Assembly (NCBI GenBank): GCA_029781035.1
Contig: JAKOXK010000077.1
Location: 1-64,000, forward strand
Reading direction: 5' to 3'
DNA: 64,000 nt
Source: Armatimonadota bacterium
GTDB lineage: Bacteria; Armatimonadota; Fimbriimonadia; Fimbriimonadales; Fimbriimonadaceae
In this document: piece after piece, positions 9,544 through 18,751 of the stretch
Layout: the number at the start of each line of letters is the position of its first letter
Position numbering within the stretch: the stretch's first letter is position 1
Position numbers and translations under genes: made by a program
The notes under the pieces: model-generated
What the model saw: the letters and a program-made list of their open reading frames with translations, nothing else
Databases searched by the model: none
What the model was told of the DNA's origin: nothing

Positions 9544-10761
9544 TTAGCGGTCGATCTCGCCGAGCACAATATCGATCGAACCGATGATCGCGATCAGGTC
9601 TGCGATGAGCCGACCCGTGGCCAGAACCTCGAGCGCCTTGAGGTTCATGAACGAAGAGGGACGCTCATGCCATCGATAGGGTCGGTTCGTGCCGTCTGCG
9701 ACGATATAGAAGCCGAGTTCGCCCTTGGAGCCTTCGACGCCGGCATAAGCTTCTCCTGGGGGCACGCGGTAACCCTCTGTCCAAAGTTTGAAGTGATGGA
9801 TGACGGCTTCCATCGAGTTGTCCAAGTCGGCGCGCTTGGGAGGGACGATCTTTCTGTCGCTGCAGTTCCAGGGGCCCTCGGGCAGACCGTCAATGGCCTG
9901 TCGACAAATCTTGTACGACTCTTTCATCTCCGCGATCCGGACAAGGAAGCGGTCATAAACGTCGCCCTCCTCACCGACCGGTATTTGAAAGTCGAACTCC
10001 TCGTAGTTGCAGTAGGGGTTGCTCTTGCGCAGGTCGAAGGCGACGCCGGACGCACGGGCAATCGGGCCGGAGCAACCGAGTTCAAGGCACTCTTTTCCAG
10101 TCAGCGCACCGACGCCTTGAGTCCGCTCCTTCCAAATCGGGTTCTCAACCAGGAGGTTCTCGACGACCTCAAGCTCTTCCAGGAACCCATCGAGAAAGGC
10201 CCTTAAGCGCTTCTCAAAACCTTCTGGCATGTCGCCACGCAGCCCGCCGGGAACGATCCACGAAGGCATCATTCGAACGCCGCTGAACATCTCGAAAAGG
10301 TCGAGGATGAGTTCCCGTTGCTGGAAGAGGTAGAAGAACGGCGTCATGGCGCCCAGATCAAGGGCGTGGGTGCCCAGCCACACGAGGTGGCTGGCGATGC
10401 GGCTCAGTTCGGCGAGAATGACACGAAGGTAGTTGCCTCGCCGGGGAACTTCAAGGCCCAAAAGCTTCTCGACCGCGAGCGCGTGCGCGAGGTTGTTGCC
10501 GTTGGCGTTCAGATAGTCCATGCGGTCGGTCATGACCACACACTTCTGGTAGGTCTGGCTCTCGGCCTCCTTTTCCATTCCCGTGTGGAGATAGCCGATC
10601 ACACACTTGGCTTGAACGATCGTCTCGCCTTCCAACTCGAGGATCACGCGGAGCACGCCGTGAGTGCTGGGGTGCTGGGGCCCCATGTTCACGATCATCG
10701 TGTTTTCGCCGGTCTTTTGGAAGACCGTCTCGGTGCTGGGGATGAAAGTGTGCGTGCTCAT
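9544..10761 (-). CDS. nuoD: NADH-quinone oxidoreductase subunit D
   Basis: MIVNMGPQHPSTHGVLRVILELEGE, GYLHTGMEKEAE, C-terminal GSIDIVLGEIDR. Start MSTHTF at 10761 (ORF open to 10785). Confidence 0.96.
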   Translation of the reverse strand: MSTHTFIPSTETVFQKTGENTMIVNMGPQHPSTHGVLRVILELEGETIVQAKCVIGYLHTGMEKEAESQTYQKCVVMTDRMDYLNANGNNLAHALAVEKLLGLEVPRRGNYLRVILAELSRIASHLVWLGTHALDLGAMTPFFYLFQQRELILDLFEMFSGVRMMPSWIVPGGLRGDMPEGFEKRLRAFLDGFLEELEVVENLLVENPIWKERTQGVGALTGKECLELGCSGPIARASGVAFDLRKSNPYCNYEEFDFQIPVGEEGDVYDRFLVRIAEMKESYKICRQAIDGLPEGPWNCSDRKIVPPKRADLDNSMEAVIHHFKLWTEGYRVPPGEAYAGVEGSKGELGFYIVADGTNRPYRWHERPSSFMNLKALEVLATGRLIADLIAIIGSIDIVLGEIDR

Positions 10762-10816
10762 GGCTTCCAGAAGCCATCGTACCACGGGGCCAACGGGCTG
10801 CTAGGCGAGTTTGCCG

Positions 10817-11509
10817 CTACTGGAGCCCGCCCTTGGACGGAACCGTTTTGGGGCTGTTCCCGTAGACGACGAGGCGGACCGGTTTAGACGGCACGATGAA
10901 CGCCGTATTGGCGGCCATCGGGTCTCGGACTTCGGCCACGGCCAGCGCCTGACCGCCTTTGTCGAGGGTGATCTTGCCCGACATGGACGCTACGTCCATG
11001 GGCTCGCTCAGGCCGCTTGCTGCCACCTTCACGCTGTGTCCACGGTCGTCCTTGACTACCGCGTCACCGAACGTACCACTAGGGTCAAAAACGACAAGCT
11101 GGGTCGACCCTTTAGGCAGGATTCTGGGTTCGCCTTCGACGTTGACGATCTTCAACTTGCCGGCGTCTTTGAGGACGACAATCGTCGATCCGAGTTCCGA
11201 CTTGGCCGAGATGTTGCCCGTGTACGCGTCGTTGCCGTTGTTCTTGAGGACGATCTTGTGATCTTTGGGAGCGACTCCACAATAACCGCTGGCGTTGTCG
11301 GGCTGAACGTCACCGGTGGAGGACCGTCCGTCGATCCAGAGCTGGAGCGCTTCGTCGGAGAAGTTGACGACCCTCACCCAACCGGGTTTGGGACGGGCCC
11401 TGTTCTTAGCGATGATCTGATCTTGCAGGGATGGCCCGCACCCTGAGAGGGCCAGGAGGCCGACCACTGTAACAGTGGCGGCCTCCAAGCATCGATGTTT
11501 TGTCGTCAC
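10817..11509 (-). CDS. Putative lipoprotein of unknown function
   Basis: Lipobox LLALSGCG after GTG 11509; GTGA overlap with the upstream small lipoprotein stop. Confidence 0.65.
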   Translation of the reverse strand: MTTKHRCLEAATVTVVGLLALSGCGPSLQDQIIAKNRARPKPGWVRVVNFSDEALQLWIDGRSSTGDVQPDNASGYCGVAPKDHKIVLKNNGNDAYTGNISAKSELGSTIVVLKDAGKLKIVNVEGEPRILPKGSTQLVVFDPSGTFGDAVVKDDRGHSVKVAASGLSEPMDVASMSGKITLDKGGQALAVAEVRDPMAANTAFIVPSKPVRLVVYGNSPKTVPSKGGLQ

Positions 11510-11694
11510 TTGGCCTCTACGGTCTTGCCCCCGCCTGCGCCTTCGACAACTCCGGGCGCGTTCGGGGTCTTGGCTTGATACTCGGCTTTGGAGGCGCCCG
11601 ACTTGGAGGCGTCTTCCGCGGTCTTTTGTTCGCAACCAGCGACGAATGCTAACGCTACGATGCCGACGATTGCCAGCAGGATTGTTCTCTTCAT
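11506..11694 (-). CDS. Small lipoprotein (62 aa)
   Basis: MKRTILLAIVGIVALAFVAGC lipobox; SD-like GAAGGAAGA upstream; coupled to the downstream lipoprotein gene. Confidence 0.7.
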   Translation of the reverse strand: MKRTILLAIVGIVALAFVAGCEQKTAEDASKSGASKAEYQAKTPNAPGVVEGAGGGKTVEAK

Positions 11695-11793
11695 GAGTCT
11701 TCCTTCTTTGAAATTCCTTTGTTTTAGAGTCGTGCGAGAAGCAAGTTTAGCCCGGCCATCCGTAGAATGACCGGGCCTATTGCCGACCTTAGC

Positions 11794-12681
11794 CTACTGG
11801 CTGAAGTCGTAGTCGGGGCGGAACAGCCAAGCGTGGCAGCCGTCCCACCAGTAGTAACCGGGGAAGCCATTGGCGTCGTAACCGGTGTACGGGTCGGTCT
11901 TGTAGTCGGTGTCGCCGGGGGTCAAGGTCGAACCGAGGGCTCGATACTTGGCGTGACCGTCGGTGAAGGCCATGTTGGCGCCCTTGCTGTAGGACCAGAT
12001 CGATCCGCTCAGGACGAACATGACGCTCTGCTGACCGTTCTTGCTGGCCGAACAGCCAGATGCAGACGGAACGTAGGTGCAAGGAATGTTCGCTTGCGGG
12101 CACTCAAGGGCCGGGTTCGCAAGGACAGCACCATCGACGTTGGCTTTGCCGCGGCCGCCCCAAACCATGGGGAGCTGCGCCGGGGCAGCGATTCCGCTCG
12201 AACCGTAACCCATCAACAGGCCGTTGTAGGTCATGTTCGAGTTGCCTTTCGGCTTCGTACCGAGCAGCGCGTTGGACGCACCGGTCGTAACGAGCGGGAG
12301 GCCGGGACCGGAAGCCACTTGGATGTTCTTGCAGTAGGGCTGGATCGTGTTGGCCCATGCCACACGAGAGGAGTAGATCCTCACGGAGTAGCCGCCATCA
12401 CCGCCAGCGCCGGCTGGCCAGTCCGCCGGGAAGTACTGGTTGTAGTTCCAAGCGAATCCTTGGTTGTCGCCCAGCAGGCCAAAGGCGAGCGGGAAGACGT
12501 CGTCCGAGTCGGGCAAGTACTGCATGAACGCAAGCGCGATCTGCTTGTGGTTGGAAAGGTCCGCGGACTTCTTAGCGGCGTCTTTCGCCTGGGCGAAGAC
12601 CGGGAACAGAATGGCTGCCAGGATCGCGATGATCGCGATGACAACCAAGAGCTCGATGAGCGTGAACGCTCGCTTTACCAT
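11794..12681 (-). CDS. Type IV prepilin-like protein (DUF1559-style), copy 1
   Basis: [39 protein letters not shown] prepilin N-terminus; FTDGHAKY near C-terminus; SD GAGGAGAAA. Confidence 0.92.
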   Translation of the reverse strand: MVKRAFTLIELLVVIAIIAILAAILFPVFAQAKDAAKKSADLSNHKQIALAFMQYLPDSDDVFPLAFGLLGDNQGFAWNYNQYFPADWPAGAGGDGGYSVRIYSSRVAWANTIQPYCKNIQVASGPGLPLVTTGASNALLGTKPKGNSNMTYNGLLMGYGSSGIAAPAQLPMVWGGRGKANVDGAVLANPALECPQANIPCTYVPSASGCSASKNGQQSVMFVLSGSIWSYSKGANMAFTDGHAKYRALGSTLTPGDTDYKTDPYTGYDANGFPGYYWWDGCHAWLFRPDYDFSQ

Positions 12682-12928
12682 ATGTATTTCTCCTCAGAAG
12701 AGTGCGCTCGGCACCGGCGGCTCACAGCTGCCGCGCCGCTTCTTATATTTACCTCAGAAACCGTGCCACGCGTCAATTTTCTTGAAGAAAAAGCAAGAGG
12801 CCCGCATATTTCCCAGCCCCCCGCTCTCCAGTGAGTTGGATCCGGCTTCTGTCTCTGGTTACCGCGGCCAGAGTCCGCTTTTCATCCCTTCTGAGGTCAG
12901 CTGCCCCGCCGAGGCCCGGGGGCTGGTT

Positions 12929-12955
12929 CGTGGCCCGGTTTGAGACCGGGCCACG
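12929..12955. terminator. Hairpin CGTGGCCCGGT-TTGAG-ACCGGGCCACG downstream of prepilin copy 2
   Basis: Perfect 11-bp stem and 5-nt loop just after the stop (12966); no T-tract on the minus strand, so terminator or 3' stabiliser. Confidence 0.6.
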
Positions 12956-12965
12956 ATGGCTTCAA

Positions 12966-13853
12966 CTAGTAGCTGAAGTCATAGTCGGGGCGGAACAGCC
13001 ATGCATGGCATCCGTCCCACCAATAGCTCGCCGGGAACCCGTTCACGTCGTAGCCGGTGTACGGGTCGTTCTTATAGTCGGTGTCGCCAGGAGTCAGCGT
13101 CGCGCCGAGTGGACGATACTTGGCGTGGCCGTCGACGAACGCCATGTTGACGCCCTTGCTATAGGCCCATGCCGTTCCGCTCAGAACGAACATGACGCTC
13201 GTCTGACCGTTGATGCCTGCCGAGCATCCACTGACGGACGGGACGTACGTGCAGGGGACTTTGGCTTGAGGGCACTGCATTGCCGGGTTCGCTAGGACCG
13301 CGCCGTCCATGTTGGCCTTACCGCGACCGCCCCACACCATCGGGAGCTGGGCAGGAGCAGCCACGCCAGCGGACGAGTAGCCCATCAGCAAGCCGTTGTA
13401 GGTCATGTTTGAGTTGCCCTTTGGAGCTCCGCCAGGAGCCGCGTTGGAGGCGCCTGTCGTTACGAGGGGCAGACCGGGGCCGGAAGCGACCTGGATGTTC
13501 TTGCAATAGGGCTGAATCGTGTTGGCCCATGCCACGCGGGAGGAGTAGATCCTCGACGCATAGCCGCCGTCACTGCCGGCGCCGGACGGCCAGTTCTGCG
13601 GGAAGTACTGGTTGTAGTTCCATGCGTAAGCCTGGTTGTCACCGAGGAGTCCGAACGCCAGCGGGAACATGTCGTCGGAGTCGGGCAGGTACTGCATGAA
13701 GGCCAGGTCGATCTGCTTATGGTTGGACAGGTCCGCGGACTTCTTTGCGGCGTCTTTCGCCTGGGCAAAGACCGGGAACAAGATAGCGGCGAGGATCGCA
13801 ATAATGGCGATAACGACCAAGAGCTCGATGAGCGTGAACGCTCGTTTAACCAT
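12966..13853 (-). CDS. Type IV prepilin-like protein (DUF1559-style), copy 2
   Basis: Same length (295 aa) and highly similar throughout to 11794..12681. Confidence 0.92.
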   Translation of the reverse strand: MVKRAFTLIELLVVIAIIAILAAILFPVFAQAKDAAKKSADLSNHKQIDLAFMQYLPDSDDMFPLAFGLLGDNQAYAWNYNQYFPQNWPSGAGSDGGYASRIYSSRVAWANTIQPYCKNIQVASGPGLPLVTTGASNAAPGGAPKGNSNMTYNGLLMGYSSAGVAAPAQLPMVWGGRGKANMDGAVLANPAMQCPQAKVPCTYVPSVSGCSAGINGQTSVMFVLSGTAWAYSKGVNMAFVDGHAKYRPLGATLTPGDTDYKNDPYTGYDVNGFPASYWWDGCHAWLFRPDYDFSY

Positions 13854-13985
13854 AGAGTTTCTCCGTTGAAGAGTGCGTGGGCAAAGAGTCGTCAGACCCT
13901 TTGTCTACCAACTTATCGACGCCCATGGCCGCAGGATCGTTCGGAGAATCGGAAGAATAGCCTTAAGACCCAAAGAAAGGTGCTG

Positions 13986-14594
13986 TCAACGGCCGCTGAT
14001 GTCCTCAGAGCCGGTCTTCCCTTCCCAACTCTCTCCGGCATGGGGCATCGGAATGTCCTCGATCGCCGGGCCGCGAGTGCCGTGCGGAAACAGGACGTCC
14101 TCGCCTCCCAAAGGGTATTCCTTGCGCAGAGGATATCCGACCCAGTCGTCGGGCAAGAGGAACCTCTGATTGGGCTTGGCTTCGTTCCCCTTGAAGACGA
14201 CGCCGAACAGATCGTTGACCTCGCGCTCGGGATACTCGGCTCCTAGGAACAGGTTGACCAGCGAGGGGACCGTCTGGCCGTCGTCGACGGCGACCTTGAC
14301 GAAGAGCCTCGAGCTGTGGCGGAGCGAATAGAGGTTGTAGACGACCTCGAAGCGCCCTGTGAGGTCTCGCTCGTGCTCCCACTGTCCGTAGTCCACGCCG
14401 ACGCATTCAACGAAATAGTCGTACTGGAGGTCAGGGTCGTCTTTCAGGAAAGCCACGACATCCGCAAGGCTCTCCCGTTCCACACACAAGTAGGTCTCGC
14501 CTCGGTACTCCTTGACCTTAAGGAGCGAGTCGCCGAACTTCTCCCGTACTTTGACGGCCTCCAGCCGCTCGTCACCGACCATGGGATAAGCCAT
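13986..14594 (-). CDS. nuoC: NADH-quinone oxidoreductase subunit C
   Basis: VYNLYSLRHSSRLFVKVAVDD, EYPEREVNDLFGVVFKG..RFLLPDDWVGYPLRKEYP. Confidence 0.94.
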   Translation of the reverse strand: MAYPMVGDERLEAVKVREKFGDSLLKVKEYRGETYLCVERESLADVVAFLKDDPDLQYDYFVECVGVDYGQWEHERDLTGRFEVVYNLYSLRHSSRLFVKVAVDDGQTVPSLVNLFLGAEYPEREVNDLFGVVFKGNEAKPNQRFLLPDDWVGYPLRKEYPLGGEDVLFPHGTRGPAIEDIPMPHAGESWEGKTGSEDISGR

Positions 14595-15049
14595 CAGGCC
14601 AGGGCCTCCTGGTTCGAGGCCTGGGCGGGCACCGCCACCGTTGCCGACGCCTCCAATTTCTCAGGCGCCAGACTCGTCGCTTCGTCCCAGTCAAGGGCCC
14701 CTATCTTAATGATGTATAGGTAACCCACGATCCAAAGGCCGAGGTAGACGGCGACGTCCACACCGCTGAACACCTGGAAATCGGTGGGGGCGTCCTTGAA
14801 GATGGTCAACCAGCTCCAGAGGAAGACGACTTCGATGTCGAACAGGACGAACAGGATCGCGACCAAGTAGAACTTGATGGGGAACCGCTCCGTCGCAGTG
14901 CCGAGAGGCATCACGCCGCACTCGTAAGGCGAGGACTTGTATGGCGTCACTTTCTTGGGTCCAAGAACGTAACTGCCAACAACCATGACGCCACAGATCA
15001 AGGCGGCCAGACAAACCAGCACCAAGATCGGCATGAAGTCGCCGAGCAT
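14594..15049 (-). CDS. nuoA: NADH-quinone oxidoreductase subunit A
   Basis: KVTPYKSSPYECGVMPLGTATERFPIKFYLVAILFVLFDIEVVFLWSW. Start refined to ATG 15049. Confidence 0.94.
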   Translation of the reverse strand: MLGDFMPILVLVCLAALICGVMVVGSYVLGPKKVTPYKSSPYECGVMPLGTATERFPIKFYLVAILFVLFDIEVVFLWSWLTIFKDAPTDFQVFSGVDVAVYLGLWIVGYLYIIKIGALDWDEATSLAPEKLEASATVAVPAQASNQEALA

Positions 15050-15135
15050 GGGTTCAGGATACCTTTCACTGAGAGGGGCCAGGGGGTGTCCGAGGCCCCA
15101 TGTACAACGGAAAAGTGGGTCAGTGCCCGGAGCGG

Positions 15136-16008
15136 TCAGTAGGAGGCATCGGGACGGAACAACCAGGGGTGGCACCCGTCCTGCCAGTAAGTGCTCGGTA
15201 AGCCGTTCGCGTCGTAACCCGTGTACGGGTCGACGTTGAAATCGGTGCCGTCTGGCGTGATCTTGGCTCCAAGTGGGCGGAATGTGGCAGAACCATCGAC
15301 GGTCAGCCAGTCGGCGGTCTTGTCATAGATCCAGGCTGTGGCGATGAGGGTCCTTCCGAAGCTCGTGCCACCGTTACCGGGTGCGCAGGAGGCTCCCGAA
15401 GGTTGATAGGTGCAGGGCAGAGACGGCTGGTCGCATTTGAGCGCCGGGTTTGTATATCCCGCCCCATCGGCTGCCCCTCGCCCAACACCTTGCCAAAGAA
15501 GCGGGAATTTGCCGGGACTTACGACGGCGGAGACAGGATATTGGGTGAGCGTGCCGGGAAACGTGTACGAGACCGGGGCCGGCTCGTGGGGGCCACCCCT
15601 CTGGGCAGAGCTGGCTGCGACTTCGATCACGGGGACTCCGGACGACCTGTAGATAGGGGTGCCACCGAGGTAGGGCAAGATCGAGTTGGCCCAGCAAGAG
15701 GGCGACGACACGATCCTGTGGGCGTATTGGGAGTCGCCGCCAGGTCCGACCGGCCAATCCGCAGGGACGTATTGGAACAGTTGATACTGCCAAGCGCCTA
15801 CACTGTCCTGGCCCGATTGAAGTGGCAGCAAGCCATCGTGGTCGGAAGCGTAGTTGAGCATGCCGTTTGCCGCTCGGCCGAGTTGGGCCAGGTCGTCGGC
15901 CCTGAGTTTCCTGCCAATGGAATCGAAGTACTGCGCGAAGGCCGTCGCGCAGACGAGAACAACGAGAACGGCTCCGGCAAACGAACGAAGCCTAGTTCGG
16001 TCAGTCAT
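15136..16008 (-). CDS. Secreted paralog of the prepilin-like proteins lacking the pilin N-terminus
   Basis: Start ATG 16008 with SD GGGGAGGA; signal-peptide-like N-terminus MTDRTRLRSFAGAVLVVLVCATAFAQ; shares [35 protein letters not shown] with copies 1 and 2. Confidence 0.8.
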   Translation of the reverse strand: MTDRTRLRSFAGAVLVVLVCATAFAQYFDSIGRKLRADDLAQLGRAANGMLNYASDHDGLLPLQSGQDSVGAWQYQLFQYVPADWPVGPGGDSQYAHRIVSSPSCWANSILPYLGGTPIYRSSGVPVIEVAASSAQRGGPHEPAPVSYTFPGTLTQYPVSAVVSPGKFPLLWQGVGRGAADGAGYTNPALKCDQPSLPCTYQPSGASCAPGNGGTSFGRTLIATAWIYDKTADWLTVDGSATFRPLGAKITPDGTDFNVDPYTGYDANGLPSTYWQDGCHPWLFRPDASY

Positions 16009-16140
16009 TAGATCCTCCCCGGTGAAAGCATTGGCTCTCCACCTTGGATGATAAGACGGGCCTCGGGGCCAGGGAGTTCGCGCCGTTTCACGTGCCCTAG
16101 CCGGGCTGAGCCGGAACCGCCATCCAGTACAATCGGAAGG

Positions 16141-17154
16141 GTGCCGCTCACGACAGTCTTGAAGAAGCTGATGGCAGGGCTGGACCTGTCGCGGGCAGAG
16201 GCGCGCTCGCTGATGTCGGTCCTCTCCGAAGGAACCGGCGACCCAATCCAAGTCGGAGCCGTGCTCGTGGCGCTCCAAGTCAAAGGAGTTCGGCCCTCAG
16301 AACTGGCGGGTTTGGCTGAAGGCCTGCGTGAGAGGGCACTGACACTAGCCCACGACCATCCAGCCTTGGTCGATACCTGCGGAACCGGGGGCGGTCGGAC
16401 GACCTTCAACCTGTCCACCGGCGCCGCCCTGATCGCCGCAGCCGCAGGAGCCAAGGTGGCCAAACATGGAAACAGGTCCGTCACGAGCCATTGCGGAAGC
16501 GTTGATGTTCTCGAGGAATTGGGCGTGACGATCCTGGCCGATCCCGAGCGGCTGAGGCACTTGCTCGACCAAGTCGGCATCGTCTTCCTCTTCGCCCAAC
16601 ACCACCATGGTTCGATGAAAGTCCTTGGGCCAGTCCGAAAATCTCTGGGAGTTCGGACGGTGTTCAACCAACTCGGGCCCCTAGCGAATCCAGCCGGAGC
16701 CCGCATGCAGCTAGTGGGAGTCTACGATCTAGGCCTCGTGCGCCCCATGGCGGAGGCGCTGGCACTGTTGGGGGCCGAGCGGGCCTTCGTCGTACACGGC
16801 GAGGACGGCCTTGACGAGGTCTCGCCTTGCGCGCCAACCGCCTATGCAGAAGTGTCGGAGGGACGAGTCAAGGAGGGCCGCTTCGAGCCGCGAGACTTCG
16901 GGTTTGACCCAATACCGGAGTCCGTCCTTTTCCCAGGATCTACGGTGGCAGAAAGTGCTGAGGTGCTGCATGCCGGGTTGACCGGCACAAGCGTGGACCG
17001 AAGCCGAGCCATGGTTCCAAACGCTGCGGTGACGGTCATGCTCGCCGGACTGGCCTCAAGTCCAAGCCAAGCGGCGTCGCTCGCTTGGCAGACGATTGAG
17101 TCTGGGGCTGCGGCAAGGCTCCTCGACAAGGTAGTGGAGGCAACATCCGGTTGA
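16141..17154 (+). CDS. trpD: Anthranilate phosphoribosyltransferase
   Basis: VDTCGTGGGRTTFNLST, AKHGNRSVTSHCGSVDVLEELG, GVRTVFNQLGPLANPA; GTG start. Confidence 0.96.
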   Translation: MPLTTVLKKLMAGLDLSRAEARSLMSVLSEGTGDPIQVGAVLVALQVKGVRPSELAGLAEGLRERALTLAHDHPALVDTCGTGGGRTTFNLSTGAALIAAAAGAKVAKHGNRSVTSHCGSVDVLEELGVTILADPERLRHLLDQVGIVFLFAQHHHGSMKVLGPVRKSLGVRTVFNQLGPLANPAGARMQLVGVYDLGLVRPMAEALALLGAERAFVVHGEDGLDEVSPCAPTAYAEVSEGRVKEGRFEPRDFGFDPIPESVLFPGSTVAESAEVLHAGLTGTSVDRSRAMVPNAAVTVMLAGLASSPSQAASLAWQTIESGAAARLLDKVVEATSG

Positions 17155-17933
17155 ACGTGCTCCAACGGATATTCGAACACAAACGCGCCGAATTGGAGGG
17201 TCGGATGAGCCTCGTCCCTTTGAACGACCTGAAGGCGAGGGCGGCCGGTGCCTCTCCTCCCCGGGGATTTCACCAGTCGCTGGCCTCGTCGGCAAGGCCC
17301 GTATCACTCATTGCAGAAGTCAAAAAGGCGTCTCCGACCAAAGGGGTTATTCGCCCGGACTTCGACCCCGAGTCGATCGCGCGGTCCTACGAAAGAGCGG
17401 GCGCCCAGTGCCTCAGCGTGCTGACAGACGAGGATTTCTTCCAAGGTTCGGAGGAGTTTCTTGTACGTTGCCGCGCCGCGACGTCCCTTCCCGTCATCAG
17501 GAAGGACTTCACGACGTCGGACTATCACGTCTGGGAGGCCAGAGCCATGGCCGCCGACGCCGTGCTTCTAATTGTTAATGGTCTGTCAAGGTCAGAAATT
17601 GTCGATTTTCGCGGACTTGCAGAATCGCTGGGAATGGACGCGCTGGTCGAGGCGGCGAACTTGGAGGAGGCTGAGCTGGCGCTCGAAACGGGCGCGAGCC
17701 TGATCGGTGTGAACAACCGCGACCTCGAAAGCTTTAACGAATCGATCTCAACGTCCTTGGAGGTGCTGCCTCAATTGGTGGGTCGGGCTACATTGGTCAG
17801 TGAAAGCGCTCTCAGGACAAAGGCAGACATCGATGCTGTTGCTGATGCTGGGGCGAGGGCGGTCTTGATCGGTACAACTTTCTGTGCGGCACCGGATCCA
17901 GGCTCCAAGGTGCGTGAGGTGATGGGCTGGTGA
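17151..17933 (+). CDS. trpC: Indole-3-glycerol phosphate synthase
   Basis: LIAEVKKASPTKGVIRPDFDPESIARSYERAGAQCLSVLTDE, VIRKDF, IGVNNRDLESF; TTGA overlap with trpD. Confidence 0.96.
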   Translation: MNVLQRIFEHKRAELEGRMSLVPLNDLKARAAGASPPRGFHQSLASSARPVSLIAEVKKASPTKGVIRPDFDPESIARSYERAGAQCLSVLTDEDFFQGSEEFLVRCRAATSLPVIRKDFTTSDYHVWEARAMAADAVLLIVNGLSRSEIVDFRGLAESLGMDALVEAANLEEAELALETGASLIGVNNRDLESFNESISTSLEVLPQLVGRATLVSESALRTKADIDAVADAGARAVLIGTTFCAAPDPGSKVREVMGW

Positions 17934-18550
17934 CCCGGATCAAGTTCTGTGGGTTCACGCGAACTGAGGACGTTTCTGAAGCCGTGGCCCTTGGCGTCGA
18001 TGCCATTGGCTTTGTCAGGGCTGCCGAGAGCCCCCGGTGCGTCACGCTTGAGAGCGCAGCGCTCATGGGCTGGACGGCCGGCCCTTATGTGGCGAAGTTT
18101 CTCGTCTATCGGCACTGTGACGAAGAGCCTCTGAGTGGATTTGGCATTCAGGCAGCAACGTTCTCAAGTTCTGCCGGACTTCACGAGTGTGTCTATGTCC
18201 CCGTCATTCCTGTCGGCAGTCAGACTGAGGTCGACCGACACTTGGCGGCGTCTGAGGGCTCATGGCCGCCAATTGCCGCTTTCCTGTTGGACAGTGTCAA
18301 GGACCGGAGGATCGGCGGGTCAGGAACGACGTGCGATTGGGAGGTGGCAGGGGATCTTGTGCGGCAGACGAGTGTGCCCGTTATCCTTGCCGGCGGTTTG
18401 ACGCCAGACAACGTGGGTGAAGCTATCCGGCGCGTCAGACCTTATGCCGTCGACGTCAGCAGTGGCATTGAATCGAGCCCCGGCGTCAAAGACCACGGCA
18501 AGATGAAGGCTTTTGTGGAGGCGGTCCGCGCCGCTGACCGTGAGCTTTGA
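17930..18550 (+). CDS. trpF: Phosphoribosylanthranilate isomerase
   Basis: TRIKFCGFTRTEDVSEAVALGVDAIGFV, LAGGLTPDNVGEAIRRVRPYAVDVSSGIESSPGVKD; GTGA overlap with trpC. Confidence 0.95.
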   Translation: MTRIKFCGFTRTEDVSEAVALGVDAIGFVRAAESPRCVTLESAALMGWTAGPYVAKFLVYRHCDEEPLSGFGIQAATFSSSAGLHECVYVPVIPVGSQTEVDRHLAASEGSWPPIAAFLLDSVKDRRIGGSGTTCDWEVAGDLVRQTSVPVILAGGLTPDNVGEAIRRVRPYAVDVSSGIESSPGVKDHGKMKAFVEAVRAADREL

Positions 18551-18598
18551 ACCGCAGACGGGAACGGTTCTCACCCCGAGATTGTCTAGACTCTCAGC

Positions 18599-18751
18599 AT
18601 GGGTCTACCTGCTGGCTCGGCCGGCGCTCCCTCCCGCAAATTGACTAGGTCGACCGCCTGTCTCGGCGCGGCGGGCACGATGCCCGACATCACCGAGGTG
18701 CCAAGGGTAGACTCCGCGCCGCACTCATACCGGAGGCCCATCGTTCCTTGA
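18599..18751 (+). CDS. Candidate 50-aa leader/small ORF upstream of ABC ATPase
   Basis: Hand-translated MGLPAGSAGAPSRKLTRSTACLGAAGTMPDITEVPRVDSAPHSYRRPIVP*; TAGACT 6 nt before ATG; stop overlaps the next start (TTGA). Below ORF-track size limit. Confidence 0.3.
   Translation: MGLPAGSAGAPSRKLTRSTACLGAAGTMPDITEVPRVDSAPHSYRRPIVP

Noticed and set aside
11767-12834. 355-aa plus-strand ORF over prepilin copy 1
   Set aside because: Antisense to a clear prepilin-like gene; no recognisable motif.
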